NCBI GenBank assembly: GCA_002327925.1
Contig: DCVA01000028.1
Span: 1-30,078, forward strand
Direction: 5' to 3'
Source of the DNA: Anaerolineales bacterium UBA2200
Lineage (GTDB): Bacteria > Chloroflexota > Anaerolineae > UBA2200
DNA: 30,078 bases
The first letter of the stretch is position 1. Each line of letters starts with the position of its first letter. Below are positions 1 to 8,164 of the stretch, piece by piece. The notes beneath the pieces are model-generated. The model was given only the letters and a program-made list of their open reading frames with translations, was not told where the DNA came from and searched no databases. A program made the position numbers and the translations under genes.

Positions 1-26
1 CATTTTACGTGATAGAATGCGGGGTC

Positions 27-55
27 TTGACTTGAGCCTGCCCGTCGACTATAAT
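27..55 (+). promoter_or_regulatory. sigma-70-type promoter of the GDT1 gene
   Basis: A -35 box TTGACT (27-32) and a -10 box TATAAT (50-55) are separated by 17 bp. The start codon lies about 40 bp downstream, behind a Shine-Dalgarno sequence. The gene therefore appears to be the first in its transcript. Confidence 0.75.
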
Positions 56-96
56 CGCCCCTCGTCCATGCCGAGTACCGCCCGTCAGGAGGAACA

Positions 97-369
97 TTGG
101 ACTGGAGAGTGTTTGCAGCAACCTTCGTAACACTGTTTGTGGCCGAGCTGGGCGACAAGACCCAGCTGGCAGTGATCACCCTCACCTGCAAACACCAGCG
201 GCCACTGCCGGTGTTGCTCGGAGCAGTGGCCGCCCTTGCCGCGGTGACGACAATCGGGGTCCTGGGGGGTCAGGCCATTGCGCGCGTCATCCACCCCCAA
301 CTGATGCACAAAATCGCATCCGGACTCTTTGTCCTGATGGGCATTCTTATGTGGTTCGAGGTCATCTAG
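97..369 (+). CDS. half-size GDT1/UPF0016 (TMEM165-type) membrane transporter
   Basis: Small integral membrane protein of 90 aa. Residues 16-22 carry the family signature E-L-G-D-K-T-Q, the cation-binding helix of GDT1/UPF0016 proteins, followed by two more hydrophobic segments (about 38-60 and 70-90). Family members such as MneA or Gdt1 export Mn2+ or exchange Ca2+/Mn2+ for protons. They usually have two copies of this repeat and about 190-230 aa; this protein has one, so it would need to dimerise or pair with a second half-size subunit. The start is TTG at 97, placed by an AGGAGG Shine-Dalgarno at 87-92; no in-frame ATG precedes the motif. Its stop overlaps the stop of the opposite-strand MFS gene (CTAG). 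The family call is firm; the ion specificity is not visible. Confidence 0.88.
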   Translation: MDWRVFAATFVTLFVAELGDKTQLAVITLTCKHQRPLPVLLGAVAALAAVTTIGVLGGQAIARVIHPQLMHKIASGLFVLMGILMWFEVI

Positions 370-1658
370 GAGGCGGCCGCGTCCTCCGCCCTGGCGACGC
401 GGATTCCCTCTGCCTCGTTCACGCGGGTCAGGATCAACATTCCCACGACGAAGAAGACGACGAGCGACAGGATGCTGAGCCTGCTGCTCCCGGTGATTTG
501 CCCGACCAGGGCAAACACCGCTGGCCCGACGATGCCGGCGAACTTGCTGCTGATGTCGTAAAAGCCGTAGAACTCGGCCGTCTTGGCCTTGGGTACCATC
601 ACCCCGAACAGTGACCGCGACAGCGCCTGGCTGCCTCCCTGAACCAACCCCACCATGGCAGCGAGGACCCAGAAGTGCCAGGCCTCGGTCATGAAGTAGC
701 CCAGGATTGAGATCACCGTGTATACGGCCAGTGCGATGTAGATCGACCGTTTGGTGCCAGTCCGCTTGGCCAGCTTGCCAAAGAGCAGACTGAACGGAAT
801 GCCGATGAACTGTGTCAGCAGCAAGGCCCCGATCAGGTCCGTCTGGCCAATCCCGATCTCGGTGCCGTAGATAGTGGCCATCTTGATGATGGTGCCTATG
901 CCGTCGTTGTACAGCCAGAACGCCGCGATGAAAGTGGCCAGTTCACGATAGCGCCTGATGTCACGAAGCGTGGCCCCGAGCCGCGAAAAGGCCGCCGACA
1001 GCGCGTTCACCTTCGGCCCGCTGGTGGCCTTCACAGGCGGCTCAGCCACATGTCGCATGACGGGGATGGTGAAGATCGCCCACCAGATGCCAACGCTCAG
1101 GAATGACCACCTCGAAGCCATCTCTGCGCTGCCCAGTCCGAGCTGTTTCCAGAACATGATCATGGCAATGTTCACGGCCAGCAGGATGCCGCCGCCCAGA
1201 TAGCCCATCGCATAGCCCTTGCTGGAAACGTAGTCTATGTCCTCAGGCTTGGCTACGTGGGGAAGGAGCGAATCGTAGAACACAATCGAGCCGCTGAAAC
1301 CGACCTCGCCCAGGATGTAGAGGATGGAAGCCAGCAGCCAGTCTCCGCGACTGACCAGTACCAGCAGGGATGTGAAGAAAATGCCCAGCGCGGCAAAGAT
1401 GGCGAGAAAGCGTTTCTTGGCTCCCAGAACATCAGCCAGCGCTCCCAGAGTGGGGGCCAGGACAGCGGCGATGAGCAGGGCGACAGAAGAGGTGTAGCCC
1501 CAGTACACTGTGGCCATGTTGCCCGGAAGATCGGCGCCCGCCACCGAACCATAGAAGGTGGGCAGCACTGCAGCCATGATTGTGGTCGCAAACGCCGAGT
1601 TCGCCCAGTCGTACATGCACCAGGCATTGATCGTCTTGGCATACGCCCCGTTTTTCAC
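366..1658 (-). CDS. MFS transporter, UMF1/Atg22-like family
   Basis: Polytopic membrane protein of 430 aa with about 12 hydrophobic segments. The N-terminal motif Y-D-W-A-N-S-A-F-A-T-T (about residues 16-26) is diagnostic of the UMF1 (Atg22-like) branch of the major facilitator superfamily. A loop of about 40 residues lies between the two six-helix halves, near residues 205-245. Bacterial members are mostly uncharacterised; yeast Atg22 exports amino acids from the vacuole, so substrate assignment would be a guess. The start is GTG (1656-1658) with AAGGAGG just upstream. It follows lspA by 39 bp on the same strand with no terminator, so it is probably the last gene of the zinc-finger-protein/lspA operon. 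Its stop overlaps the convergent GDT1 stop. Confidence 0.88.
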   Translation of the reverse strand: MKNGAYAKTINAWCMYDWANSAFATTIMAAVLPTFYGSVAGADLPGNMATVYWGYTSSVALLIAAVLAPTLGALADVLGAKKRFLAIFAALGIFFTSLLVLVSRGDWLLASILYILGEVGFSGSIVFYDSLLPHVAKPEDIDYVSSKGYAMGYLGGGILLAVNIAMIMFWKQLGLGSAEMASRWSFLSVGIWWAIFTIPVMRHVAEPPVKATSGPKVNALSAAFSRLGATLRDIRRYRELATFIAAFWLYNDGIGTIIKMATIYGTEIGIGQTDLIGALLLTQFIGIPFSLLFGKLAKRTGTKRSIYIALAVYTVISILGYFMTEAWHFWVLAAMVGLVQGGSQALSRSLFGVMVPKAKTAEFYGFYDISSKFAGIVGPAVFALVGQITGSSRLSILSLVVFFVVGMLILTRVNEAEGIRVARAEDAAAS

Positions 1659-1697
1659 TCAATCCTCCTTGTATGGTCTGGAATCTGGGTCATGTGA

Positions 1698-2225
1698 TCA
1701 TTCGGGCGGCTGCAGAGGTTCGGGAGACTGGATCTGGGCCGGCTCCTTCTCCAGGAGCAGCACGACCGCGAGGACGCACACGCTTACCACAACCGAGCTG
1801 TCGGCGATGTTGAACACGGGCCAGTCCTGCAGCGGCCAGAAATTCAGGTCCAGAAAATCCGTTACCCAGCCTTGCCGCATGAGCCTGTCGGCCAGATTGC
1901 CCAGGGTTCCGCCCAGCTGCAGGCCGAGACTGAGTGTCGCCAGGGGTCTGCCTTTCGTGAGCGGAAGGTACAGGTAGAACATGAGTGCGCAGACAGCCAC
2001 GGTGATGAGGGGGAAGACAGAGGCCAGCTGCGGCAGCATTCCGAATGCCGCCCCCCTGTTGGTGACATGAGTAAAGCTCAAGATCGGGGTGAGCCAGGGT
2101 ACCGGATCCCAGGGTACTCCAAGGGTCAGCGAGTTGCGGACCCAGGATTTGGTCAATTGATCGGCGGCGAATACGATAGCCGCCACGCTGAGTATGAGGA
2201 GGAAGTCCGGGCGTCTCTGTCGCAT
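1698..2225 (-). CDS. lspA: lipoprotein signal peptidase (signal peptidase II)
   Basis: Inner-membrane aspartyl peptidase that removes signal peptides from prolipoproteins after lipid attachment. The 175-aa product has four transmembrane segments and all family blocks: N-R-G-A-A-F (about 56-61), G-G-T-L-G-N-L-A-D-R (about 105-114), V-T-D-F with the first catalytic Asp (about 123), and F-N-I-A-D with the second (about 142). The reading frame is open to 2303, but that would add 26 Pro/Arg-rich residues overlapping the upstream gene. The ATG at 2225 gives a normal LspA N-terminus. It lies 26 bp after the zinc-finger gene and is co-transcribed with it. The window encodes several lipoproteins that are likely substrates. 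Confidence 0.95.
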   Translation of the reverse strand: MRQRRPDFLLILSVAAIVFAADQLTKSWVRNSLTLGVPWDPVPWLTPILSFTHVTNRGAAFGMLPQLASVFPLITVAVCALMFYLYLPLTKGRPLATLSLGLQLGGTLGNLADRLMRQGWVTDFLDLNFWPLQDWPVFNIADSSVVVSVCVLAVVLLLEKEPAQIQSPEPLQPPE

Positions 2226-2251
2226 CGGTTCTCGTTTCCTGGCGGTACGAT

Positions 2252-2620
2252 TTAGCGGCGGTGGGGGGAGGATAGCTCCGCCCGGGACTGGCAGGCCATG
2301 CAAAGGCTACAGTGTGGCAAAGCCTTGAGCCGAGCCGGGTCAATGGCCTGCCCGCACCCCTCACAGGTCCCGTAGCCGCCCTTGTCCATTTTGAGCAGGG
2401 CTCGATCTACCAGTTCCAGCGTGTTACGCAACCGTAGGAGCACGCCAGCGTTCCTGGCCTGCTCGAACACCTCACTGGCGTTGTCGGCCATATGGGTCCC
2501 GAGCCCGGGTCTTTCGCTCCCATCGATGGCCGCGTCGATTCCTTCCATCTCAGCCAGCAGGCGCGTACGCTGATCCAGTAACCACTGTCTATTGCGTTGC
2601 AGCCGCTTGTCAGTCAGCAT
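2252..2620 (-). CDS. DksA/TraR-type zinc-finger protein
   Basis: Product of 122 aa: an N-terminal coiled-coil-like segment (about 5-80), then a C4 zinc finger C-x2-C-x17-C-x2-C near the C-terminus, as in DksA/TraR/YocK-type proteins. DksA binds the RNA polymerase secondary channel and modulates initiation; small relatives outside Proteobacteria are often linked to sporulation or stress, and their function is less clear. I see no obvious acidic DksA tip (D-x-x-D) at the coiled-coil apex, so DksA-like activity is not assured. The frame is open to 2797, but a promoter at 2649-2677 would start transcription near 2642. This fixes the start at the ATG at 2620. The next gene is lspA, a common neighbour. 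Confidence 0.85.
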   Translation of the reverse strand: MLTDKRLQRNRQWLLDQRTRLLAEMEGIDAAIDGSERPGLGTHMADNASEVFEQARNAGVLLRLRNTLELVDRALLKMDKGGYGTCEGCGQAIDPARLKALPHCSLCMACQSRAELSSPHRR

Positions 2621-2648
2621 TCCAGCTTGCCTCGCCCTTCGGAGCCGC

Positions 2649-2677
2649 ATTCTATGACACCCGATAGGAAAAGGCAA
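2649..2677 (-). promoter_or_regulatory. promoter of the zinc-finger protein-lspA-MFS operon
   Basis: Read on the minus strand: TTGCCT (2677-2672), 17 bp, TAGAAT (2654-2649). The predicted start of transcription is about 20 nt before the ATG at 2620. Confidence 0.6.
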
Positions 2678-2761
2678 ATTCAGCGCACCTGGAGTGCCCG
2701 CGGGGACGTCTTTACAGTAGGGAAACGCCCACAAGACAAAGGAACAATCGGAAACTTGACC

Positions 2762-3898
2762 ATGCCCATCTACATTGATGTCTCGGCCGCCGTACATCAG
2801 CGTGCCGGCTTGGCCCGCTATGCTTCACGCATCGCGCACACGATGATCACCGACCATGGGCAGAGGCATTCATTCGCCCTGTTTCACAACGGATCAGACA
2901 GCGCCCGTCGGCTGGTAGGATTCGAGGGGACGCCGATCCGCAGCGTGCCCTTTGGCAGCAAGCCCTGGAGGATGTCCGTTTGGCTGGCTCACCTGGCTAG
3001 GATGGGTTTCAACTCTCTGGTTCCCGGCGCTGAGCTTTTTCACTCCACTGAACACCTGCTAATGCCGCTGCAAGGCGTGCCGACGGTCATGACCGTGCAC
3101 GATCTGGCCTTCAACCTGTACCCGGCATATCACCGTCGGCTGAATCGATGGTTCCTGAACTCGGCCATGCCGCTCTTCGTGCGGCGTTCCACAGCCCTGA
3201 TCACCGTGTCCGAATCGAGCAAGCGGGACCTGATGCGCGTCTATGGCGTTCCTGAGGACAAGATCACCGTAACGTACGAGGCTGCCTCACCGGCCTTCGC
3301 ACCGACTCCGGCAGAAAGGGTTGCCGGGGTCCGCTCGGCGCACGGGCTTCCGGAACGCTACCTCCTTACTGTCGGTACCATAGAACCAAGGAAGAACCTG
3401 ATCCGTCTCGTGCAGGCCCTGCAGCTGCTACGCCGCAAGGACCGGACGCTGGCGCTGGTCATTGTAGGGGGCGCCGGCTGGCTCTACCAGGATTTCTTCG
3501 AGTTGTTGGAGAGACTGGATGAGCCGCGTTCGGTGCTCCTCTCAGGCTACGTGCCCGAGGAGGATCTGCCTGCCATCATCTGCGGGGCGGAGGCGCTGGT
3601 CATGCCTTCTCTGTATGAGGGCTTTGGATTGCCTGTGCTCGAGGCCATGGCCTGTGGTACGCCTGTAATCAGCAGTAATGCTTCCAGCCTGCCGGAACTC
3701 GGGGGAGCGGCAGCCCGCTACTTCGACCCGCACAATACCGCTGAGATGGCTGCGGCCGTGGAGGCCGTGCTCTCCGACTCGGAGCTGCGTCACGACATGC
3801 GCCGCCAGGGTATGGCCCAGGCGGCGCGATTCTCCTGGAAACGCACGGTTGGTGAGACCCTTGCCGTCTACGAGCGTGTCTTGAAACGCCTGCCCTAG
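2762..3898 (+). CDS. GT4-family glycosyltransferase
   Basis: Retaining GT-B glycosyltransferase of 378 aa, cytoplasmic. The N-terminal acceptor domain begins M-P-I-Y-I-D-V-S and contains H-S-T-E-H and T-V-H-D-L. The C-terminal nucleotide-sugar domain has V-G-T-I-E-P-R-K-N (about 205-213) and the E-x7-E motif in Y-E-G-F-G-L-P-V-L-E-A (about 295-305), typical of Glycos_transf_1/GT4. These enzymes transfer mannose, glucose or similar sugars to lipid or polysaccharide acceptors; the sugar cannot be read from sequence. The frame is open from 2597, but the upstream part lacks homology-like character and overlaps the divergent promoter, so the ATG at 2762 is preferred (a TTG two codons earlier is possible). 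I see no convincing own promoter. The secreted GH13 gene follows after 32 bp and is likely co-transcribed. Confidence 0.9.
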   Translation: MPIYIDVSAAVHQRAGLARYASRIAHTMITDHGQRHSFALFHNGSDSARRLVGFEGTPIRSVPFGSKPWRMSVWLAHLARMGFNSLVPGAELFHSTEHLLMPLQGVPTVMTVHDLAFNLYPAYHRRLNRWFLNSAMPLFVRRSTALITVSESSKRDLMRVYGVPEDKITVTYEAASPAFAPTPAERVAGVRSAHGLPERYLLTVGTIEPRKNLIRLVQALQLLRRKDRTLALVIVGGAGWLYQDFFELLERLDEPRSVLLSGYVPEEDLPAIICGAEALVMPSLYEGFGLPVLEAMACGTPVISSNASSLPELGGAAARYFDPHNTAEMAAAVEAVLSDSELRHDMRRQGMAQAARFSWKRTVGETLAVYERVLKRLP

Positions 3899-3930
3899 TG
3901 CCGCTCCTCTCACACACAGGAGGGATCTCC

Positions 3931-5658
3931 ATGCAGCCGCGCCAAGTGCTCTCGTTTCTGCTGGCCCTGTACCTGCTGACTTCCTGCACCGTGCCGGCGG
4001 CCGAAGCGACGCCGACGCCTGTGGCGGTACCGACCGCGACGGCGCACACGTCCGCACCGTCGGCCGTAACTGCACCGAGCGTCACGCCCAAACCTCATGT
4101 GACACCGCCAGTGGCTTTTCCGGGTGGACTCCTGGACGGCTGGTGGCGGGACGCAGTGTTCTACGTGCTTCTGGTGCGCAGCTTCTACGACGCTTCGGGA
4201 GATGGCTATGGTGACCTGCAGGGTCTCACCGAAAAGCTCGACTACCTCAATGACGGCGATCCATCTACCGAAACGGATCTTGGGGTGACCGCCCTCTGGC
4301 TGATGCCAGTGACCAAGTCGCCCACCTATCATGGCTACGGGGCTACCGACTACTACACGGTGGAACCGCACTATGGCGACAATGAGGTCTTCCGCCGCCT
4401 TGTGACCGAGGCCCACAGGCGCGGCATCTATGTGCTGATTGACCTCGCTCTGAATCACACGTCGGAAAAACACCCCTGGTTCCAGGACGCGATCAGCTCG
4501 CCCGATTCCGAACACCGCGACTGGTATGTCTGGCTACCGTCCGATCCTGGCTGGCGCGGGCCAGACAAGCGGCCGGTGTGGTTTCAGAAAAGCGGGGCCT
4601 ACTACTACGCGTTCTTCGGAGGGTCACTTCCCGACCTCAACCTGCGCAACGAGTCTGTGACGGCGGAGATGCTCGAGGTGGTGCGTTTCTGGCTGCAGGA
4701 TATGGGCATCGACGGCTTTCGGCTGGACGCGATACGCCATCTTGTCGAAGAGGGACAGGATCAGGAGAGCACAGCCGGCACGCACGAATGGTTGGCCGGA
4801 TTCTACCGGGCATTCAAGGCGGCCAAACCGAACGCCTTTGCTGCTGGTGAGGTCACAGGCGGCACTGCCGAGAGACTGCCCTATGTCGGCGATGAGGTGG
4901 ATCTTTGCTTCGAATTCGACTGGGCCGATGCCGCAATCGCCAGCCTGGACGAGGGCAATCCATCGATCCTGGTGAGGAAACAGACGGCCATCGAGGCCCT
5001 GCTTCCCGACGGCAGGTACGGCACATTTCTGGCACTGCAGGACCATGACCGCATTATCAGCCAACTGCGAGGAAATGCGGCCAAGGCCCGGCTGGCGGCC
5101 ACCCTCCTTCTTACCTCTCCCGGAGTGCCATTTCTGTGGTACGGCGAGGTAATCGGCATGCGTGGCAGCTCTCCAGACCTGTACATACGGCGCCCCATGC
5201 AGTGGGCCAATCAGCGTGGCGCAGGGTTCAGTGCCGCGCGCCCGTGGATGGATGTGGACCTCAACTATGACGAGGTGAACGTCGCCGACGAAAGCTCCGA
5301 CCCGGAATCGCTGTTGAGTCATTACCGCCGCGTGATTCGGCTTCGCACCAGCTACAGCTCTCTGCGCACAGGTGACTGGCTGCCCCTCCAGGCCAGCGAC
5401 CAAGAGGTGTATGCTTATCTACGTTACGATTCCGAATCAACGATTCTCGTTGTGCTGAACCTTTCAGGCGAGCCGGTGGACGGCTGTTCCCTTTCGGTCG
5501 CGTCCAGCGCCCTCGCTCCCGGCACCTATCATCCCGTAGGCCTTCTGGGCGAGGAACCGCTCGATCCGGTAGTGGTCGGCACCAACGGTGCAGTAGTTTC
5601 CTACGTGCCCCTGAGTACCCTCCAATCGCTCTCTGGTTATGTCTTGCTGCTGAACTGA
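3931..5658 (+). CDS. secreted GH13 alpha-amylase-family lipoprotein
   Basis: Extracytoplasmic alpha-glucan-active hydrolase of 575 aa. A lipoprotein signal ends at L-L-T-S-C (Cys19), followed by a Thr/Pro/Ala-rich linker to about residue 60. The catalytic (beta/alpha)8 barrel shows all four GH13 regions: D-L-A-L-N-H (171-176), G-F-R-L-D-A with the nucleophile Asp266, A-G-E-V with the acid/base Glu307, and Q-D-H-D with the stabilising Asp373. A C-terminal beta domain (about 480-575) follows. The family includes alpha-amylases, oligo-1,6-glucosidases and neopullulanases; exact specificity is undetermined. The start is the ATG at 3931 with AGGAGGG at 3918-3924. The frame also reaches a GTG at 3898 that overlaps the glycosyltransferase stop, but it lacks a Shine-Dalgarno and would spoil the signal peptide. 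Confidence 0.93.
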   Translation: MQPRQVLSFLLALYLLTSCTVPAAEATPTPVAVPTATAHTSAPSAVTAPSVTPKPHVTPPVAFPGGLLDGWWRDAVFYVLLVRSFYDASGDGYGDLQGLTEKLDYLNDGDPSTETDLGVTALWLMPVTKSPTYHGYGATDYYTVEPHYGDNEVFRRLVTEAHRRGIYVLIDLALNHTSEKHPWFQDAISSPDSEHRDWYVWLPSDPGWRGPDKRPVWFQKSGAYYYAFFGGSLPDLNLRNESVTAEMLEVVRFWLQDMGIDGFRLDAIRHLVEEGQDQESTAGTHEWLAGFYRAFKAAKPNAFAAGEVTGGTAERLPYVGDEVDLCFEFDWADAAIASLDEGNPSILVRKQTAIEALLPDGRYGTFLALQDHDRIISQLRGNAAKARLAATLLLTSPGVPFLWYGEVIGMRGSSPDLYIRRPMQWANQRGAGFSAARPWMDVDLNYDEVNVADESSDPESLLSHYRRVIRLRTSYSSLRTGDWLPLQASDQEVYAYLRYDSESTILVVLNLSGEPVDGCSLSVASSALAPGTYHPVGLLGEEPLDPVVVGTNGAVVSYVPLSTLQSLSGYVLLLN

Positions 5659-5682
5659 TGGCCAGCGCCGACAGCACCGAAC

Positions 5683-5716
5683 GGGGCCGGCGCCTCAGAC
5701 GCCGGCCCCTTCTATT
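5683..5716. terminator. bidirectional hairpin terminator
   Basis: A perfect 10-bp GC-rich stem (5683-5692 with 5700-5709, loop 7 nt) is followed on the plus strand by TTCTATT. It sits between the convergent GH13 and amidohydrolase genes and probably ends both transcripts. Confidence 0.75.
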
Positions 5717-5728
5717 CGTCGGCCCCTA

Positions 5729-7330
5729 CTACTTCGAAACATAGGCGATCTCGCCGCCAATCATGGTCAGGTCGACCTGCGTTTCCAACAGTGCCTCAGA
5801 GGGCTGACTAAAGATGTCCTCAGACAGCAGGATCAGGTCGGCCCGTTTGCCAAAGGTGATGGAACCTGTTTCGCGTTCCTGTCCGGCGGCATACGCCGCA
5901 CCCATCGTATAGCAGTAGACGGCCTCCGAGACGCTCAGCCGCTGCTGGGGATACCAACCCTTGAGGGGCGGTCCATTTTCGCGTCGTCGCGTTACGGCCG
6001 CGTAGAGTCCCCGAAAGACGCTGGGTTCCTCCACTGGAGCATCCGATCCAAAGGTTAGGTGCGCTCCGCTTTCCAGCAGGCTTCGCCAGGCATAGGCGCC
6101 AGAGCAGCGGCGGCCCCAGTAACGTTCAGCCATTTCCATGTCCGAGGTGCAGTGAATGGGCTGCATCGATGCCACGAGTCCCATGGCCCCCAGTCTCGGT
6201 AGGTCCTGCGGCGCAAGAAGCTGCACGTGCTCGATTCTGGGCCTCAAGCCACGGGTTTTCCACTCGCGCCAGTGCTTTTCCAGTGCGTCGAGCACACGGC
6301 TGTTGGCCCGGTCGCCAATGGCGTGAATGGCCACATTCCAACCCCCCATTGTGCATTCTCCGACCAGGGCGGTCAGACTCTCTGTGGAAGTGACCTGGAC
6401 GCCATGGTTGCGGGGTTCCGTCTCGTACGCGTCGAACATGTCGGCCGTTCGACTGCCCAGGGCTCCGTCCGCAAACGCCTTGACCGGCCCCAGGCTCAGC
6501 CACTCGTCCCCGAACCCGCCAGTCAAACCCGCCTGAACCAGACACGGCAACTGCTCGGCAGCGACCATCCACAGGATGCGCAGTCCGAGGTCTCCTCTAT
6601 GCCAGAGGTCCATCACGGCACGGAGCTCCCGGTAACCTTCCGGCACGTGCACGCTCGTGATACCCAGGCGATGCAGGTTGCAGGTAGCGGCGTCGATGGC
6701 CACCTGCAGCTCGGCCAGGCTGGCGTGCGGAATGTGGTCACTGACCAGACGGACCGCGGGGCCTTCCTTCAGCACACCCGTCGGCTCTCCCGTTCTGGCG
6801 TCGCGCTCGATGACTCCTCCGGGAGGATCCGGCGTCTGGGCGGAGATCCCCGCAGCGCGCAGCCCGGCCGTATTGACCCATGCGGCGTGCAGGTCCTTGC
6901 TGTCAAGCAGGACGGGCACGTTCGGAGCTGCGGCGTCCAGATCCTGACGCGTGGGCAGCGGCGAGCCCTGCCATAGATTGCGGTTCCAGCCGAGCCCCCT
7001 GATCCAGGTCCCTGGTGTGGCCTTGCCAGCGCGCTCGGCCACGCGGCGAACCACTGCGTCGATCGATGTCTCTTGGTCCAGTTGTAGACGCTGAAGGCTC
7101 TGCCCATACTCAACCAGATGGATGTGGGCGTCAGTGAACGCTGGCAACAGAAGGCGCCCTTGCGCATCCAGTTCTTCCGTATCCGGGCCTACCGTTGCCC
7201 TTACCGCGTCGCGATCACCGACACTGACGATGCGCCCGCCGCAAACGGCCAGTGCCTCGGCCATTGGATGGTCGGCGTCCATGGTGTAAATCCTGGCGTT
7301 GACGACGGTCAGATCAGCTCTCAACAGCAT
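5729..7330 (-). CDS. amidohydrolase family 3 protein (YtcJ-like)
   Basis: Metal-dependent hydrolase of 533 aa in the amidohydrolase superfamily. Visible motifs: D-A-H-I-H (metal-binding HxH, about residue 67-71), the lysine segment V-K-A-F-A-D-G-A-L-G-S (about 290), A-I-H-A-I-G-D-R-A (about 335), I-E-H-V-Q (about 365) and the distal Asp in F-G-S-D-A-P. YtcJ-type enzymes hydrolyse N-acyl or formamide bonds; the natural substrate is usually unknown. There is no signal peptide, so it is cytoplasmic. The ATG at 7330 is immediately preceded by AGGAGG, which is too close. The TTG codon 3 (7324) sits 6 nt from the same Shine-Dalgarno and may be the true start. It overlaps the patatin gene end by 11-17 bp, so the two are translationally coupled. 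Last gene of the six-gene operon. Confidence 0.88.
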   Translation of the reverse strand: MLLRADLTVVNARIYTMDADHPMAEALAVCGGRIVSVGDRDAVRATVGPDTEELDAQGRLLLPAFTDAHIHLVEYGQSLQRLQLDQETSIDAVVRRVAERAGKATPGTWIRGLGWNRNLWQGSPLPTRQDLDAAAPNVPVLLDSKDLHAAWVNTAGLRAAGISAQTPDPPGGVIERDARTGEPTGVLKEGPAVRLVSDHIPHASLAELQVAIDAATCNLHRLGITSVHVPEGYRELRAVMDLWHRGDLGLRILWMVAAEQLPCLVQAGLTGGFGDEWLSLGPVKAFADGALGSRTADMFDAYETEPRNHGVQVTSTESLTALVGECTMGGWNVAIHAIGDRANSRVLDALEKHWREWKTRGLRPRIEHVQLLAPQDLPRLGAMGLVASMQPIHCTSDMEMAERYWGRRCSGAYAWRSLLESGAHLTFGSDAPVEEPSVFRGLYAAVTRRRENGPPLKGWYPQQRLSVSEAVYCYTMGAAYAAGQERETGSITFGKRADLILLSEDIFSQPSEALLETQVDLTMIGGEIAYVSK

Positions 7331-8105
7331 CCTCCTGTCTCAGGTCGCGAAGGATCGTTGGCAGGGCCAGTTCGGCAGCCAGCCTGCCGCGATCAAGGAT
7401 TTCGGCGGCTCTGCTCAGCTCCACCCAGTTGAACTCGCCCACCTCCGGGCGAATTACCACGTCGGCGAGAGAAGCCTCGCGGTTTGTGTTTCGGATGAGC
7501 GTGCCGAGGCTCATCAACCACATCTCCATCAGGTTGGCTGGCGGCTTGCGATGCCCGACGAGTGGCGCAGACAGGTCGACCGCAATCACGTATTCGGCAC
7601 CCAGCTCACGTGCCGCCGCCACCGGAAGGTTGTTGATCAACCCGCCATCCACCAGAACCCTTCCCTCAACCTCCACCGGTGTGAAGACTCCGGGAAAGGC
7701 ACAGGAAGCTCGCACGGCCGGGGCCACGCGACCCTCCTTAAGGATCAGCAGCTCGTCCCCCAGGATGTCTGCTGCCGCCGCAGCGAAGGGGATATCCAGG
7801 TCCTCGAAGGTGCGGTCGCCGATCAGACTGATCAGGTACTCCTCCAGGCGGCTGCCATCGAAGAAGCCTCCCCTGGGCCGCACTACCCGTCCCACCTTAC
7901 TCCATTGCATGCTGAGGGCCACGGCCTGGATCTCGTCCAGACTGAGACCCCCGCAGTATGCTGCGCCTACAGCGGAACCGGCGCTCGTCCCCGTGATGCA
8001 GGACGGGCGAATCGCGGCGCTCTCGAGAACCTCAAGCACGCCAACATGGGCGGTGCCCAGGGCACCGCCGCCACTCAGTACCAACCCAACTCTCTTACCT
8101 GCCAC
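7314..8105 (-). CDS. patatin-like phospholipase family protein (RssA-like)
   Basis: Serine-Asp dyad lipid acyl hydrolase of 263 aa. The oxyanion loop is S-G-G-G-A-L-G (11-17), the nucleophile elbow G-T-S-A-G (Ser41), and the catalytic Asp is in V-D-G-G (Asp153). Length and motif spacing match the bacterial RssA/YlbK/YchK group; there is no signal peptide or transmembrane helix, so it acts in the cytoplasm or at the inner membrane face. The start is GTG (8103-8105) with a G-rich Shine-Dalgarno-like stretch upstream. The gene overlaps the downstream amidohydrolase start and follows the acetyltransferase by 59 bp. An acyl hydrolase beside an amidohydrolase and an acetyltransferase hints at acyl or amide metabolism of one compound, but that is inference. 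Confidence 0.92.
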   Translation of the reverse strand: MAGKRVGLVLSGGGALGTAHVGVLEVLESAAIRPSCITGTSAGSAVGAAYCGGLSLDEIQAVALSMQWSKVGRVVRPRGGFFDGSRLEEYLISLIGDRTFEDLDIPFAAAAADILGDELLILKEGRVAPAVRASCAFPGVFTPVEVEGRVLVDGGLINNLPVAAARELGAEYVIAVDLSAPLVGHRKPPANLMEMWLMSLGTLIRNTNREASLADVVIRPEVGEFNWVELSRAAEILDRGRLAAELALPTILRDLRQEDAVES

Positions 8106-8164
8106 TGCTCACCCCCTGCGCTGCCTTCGCACCTGAAACCGGCTTCGACCTTCACTGCTCAGTG

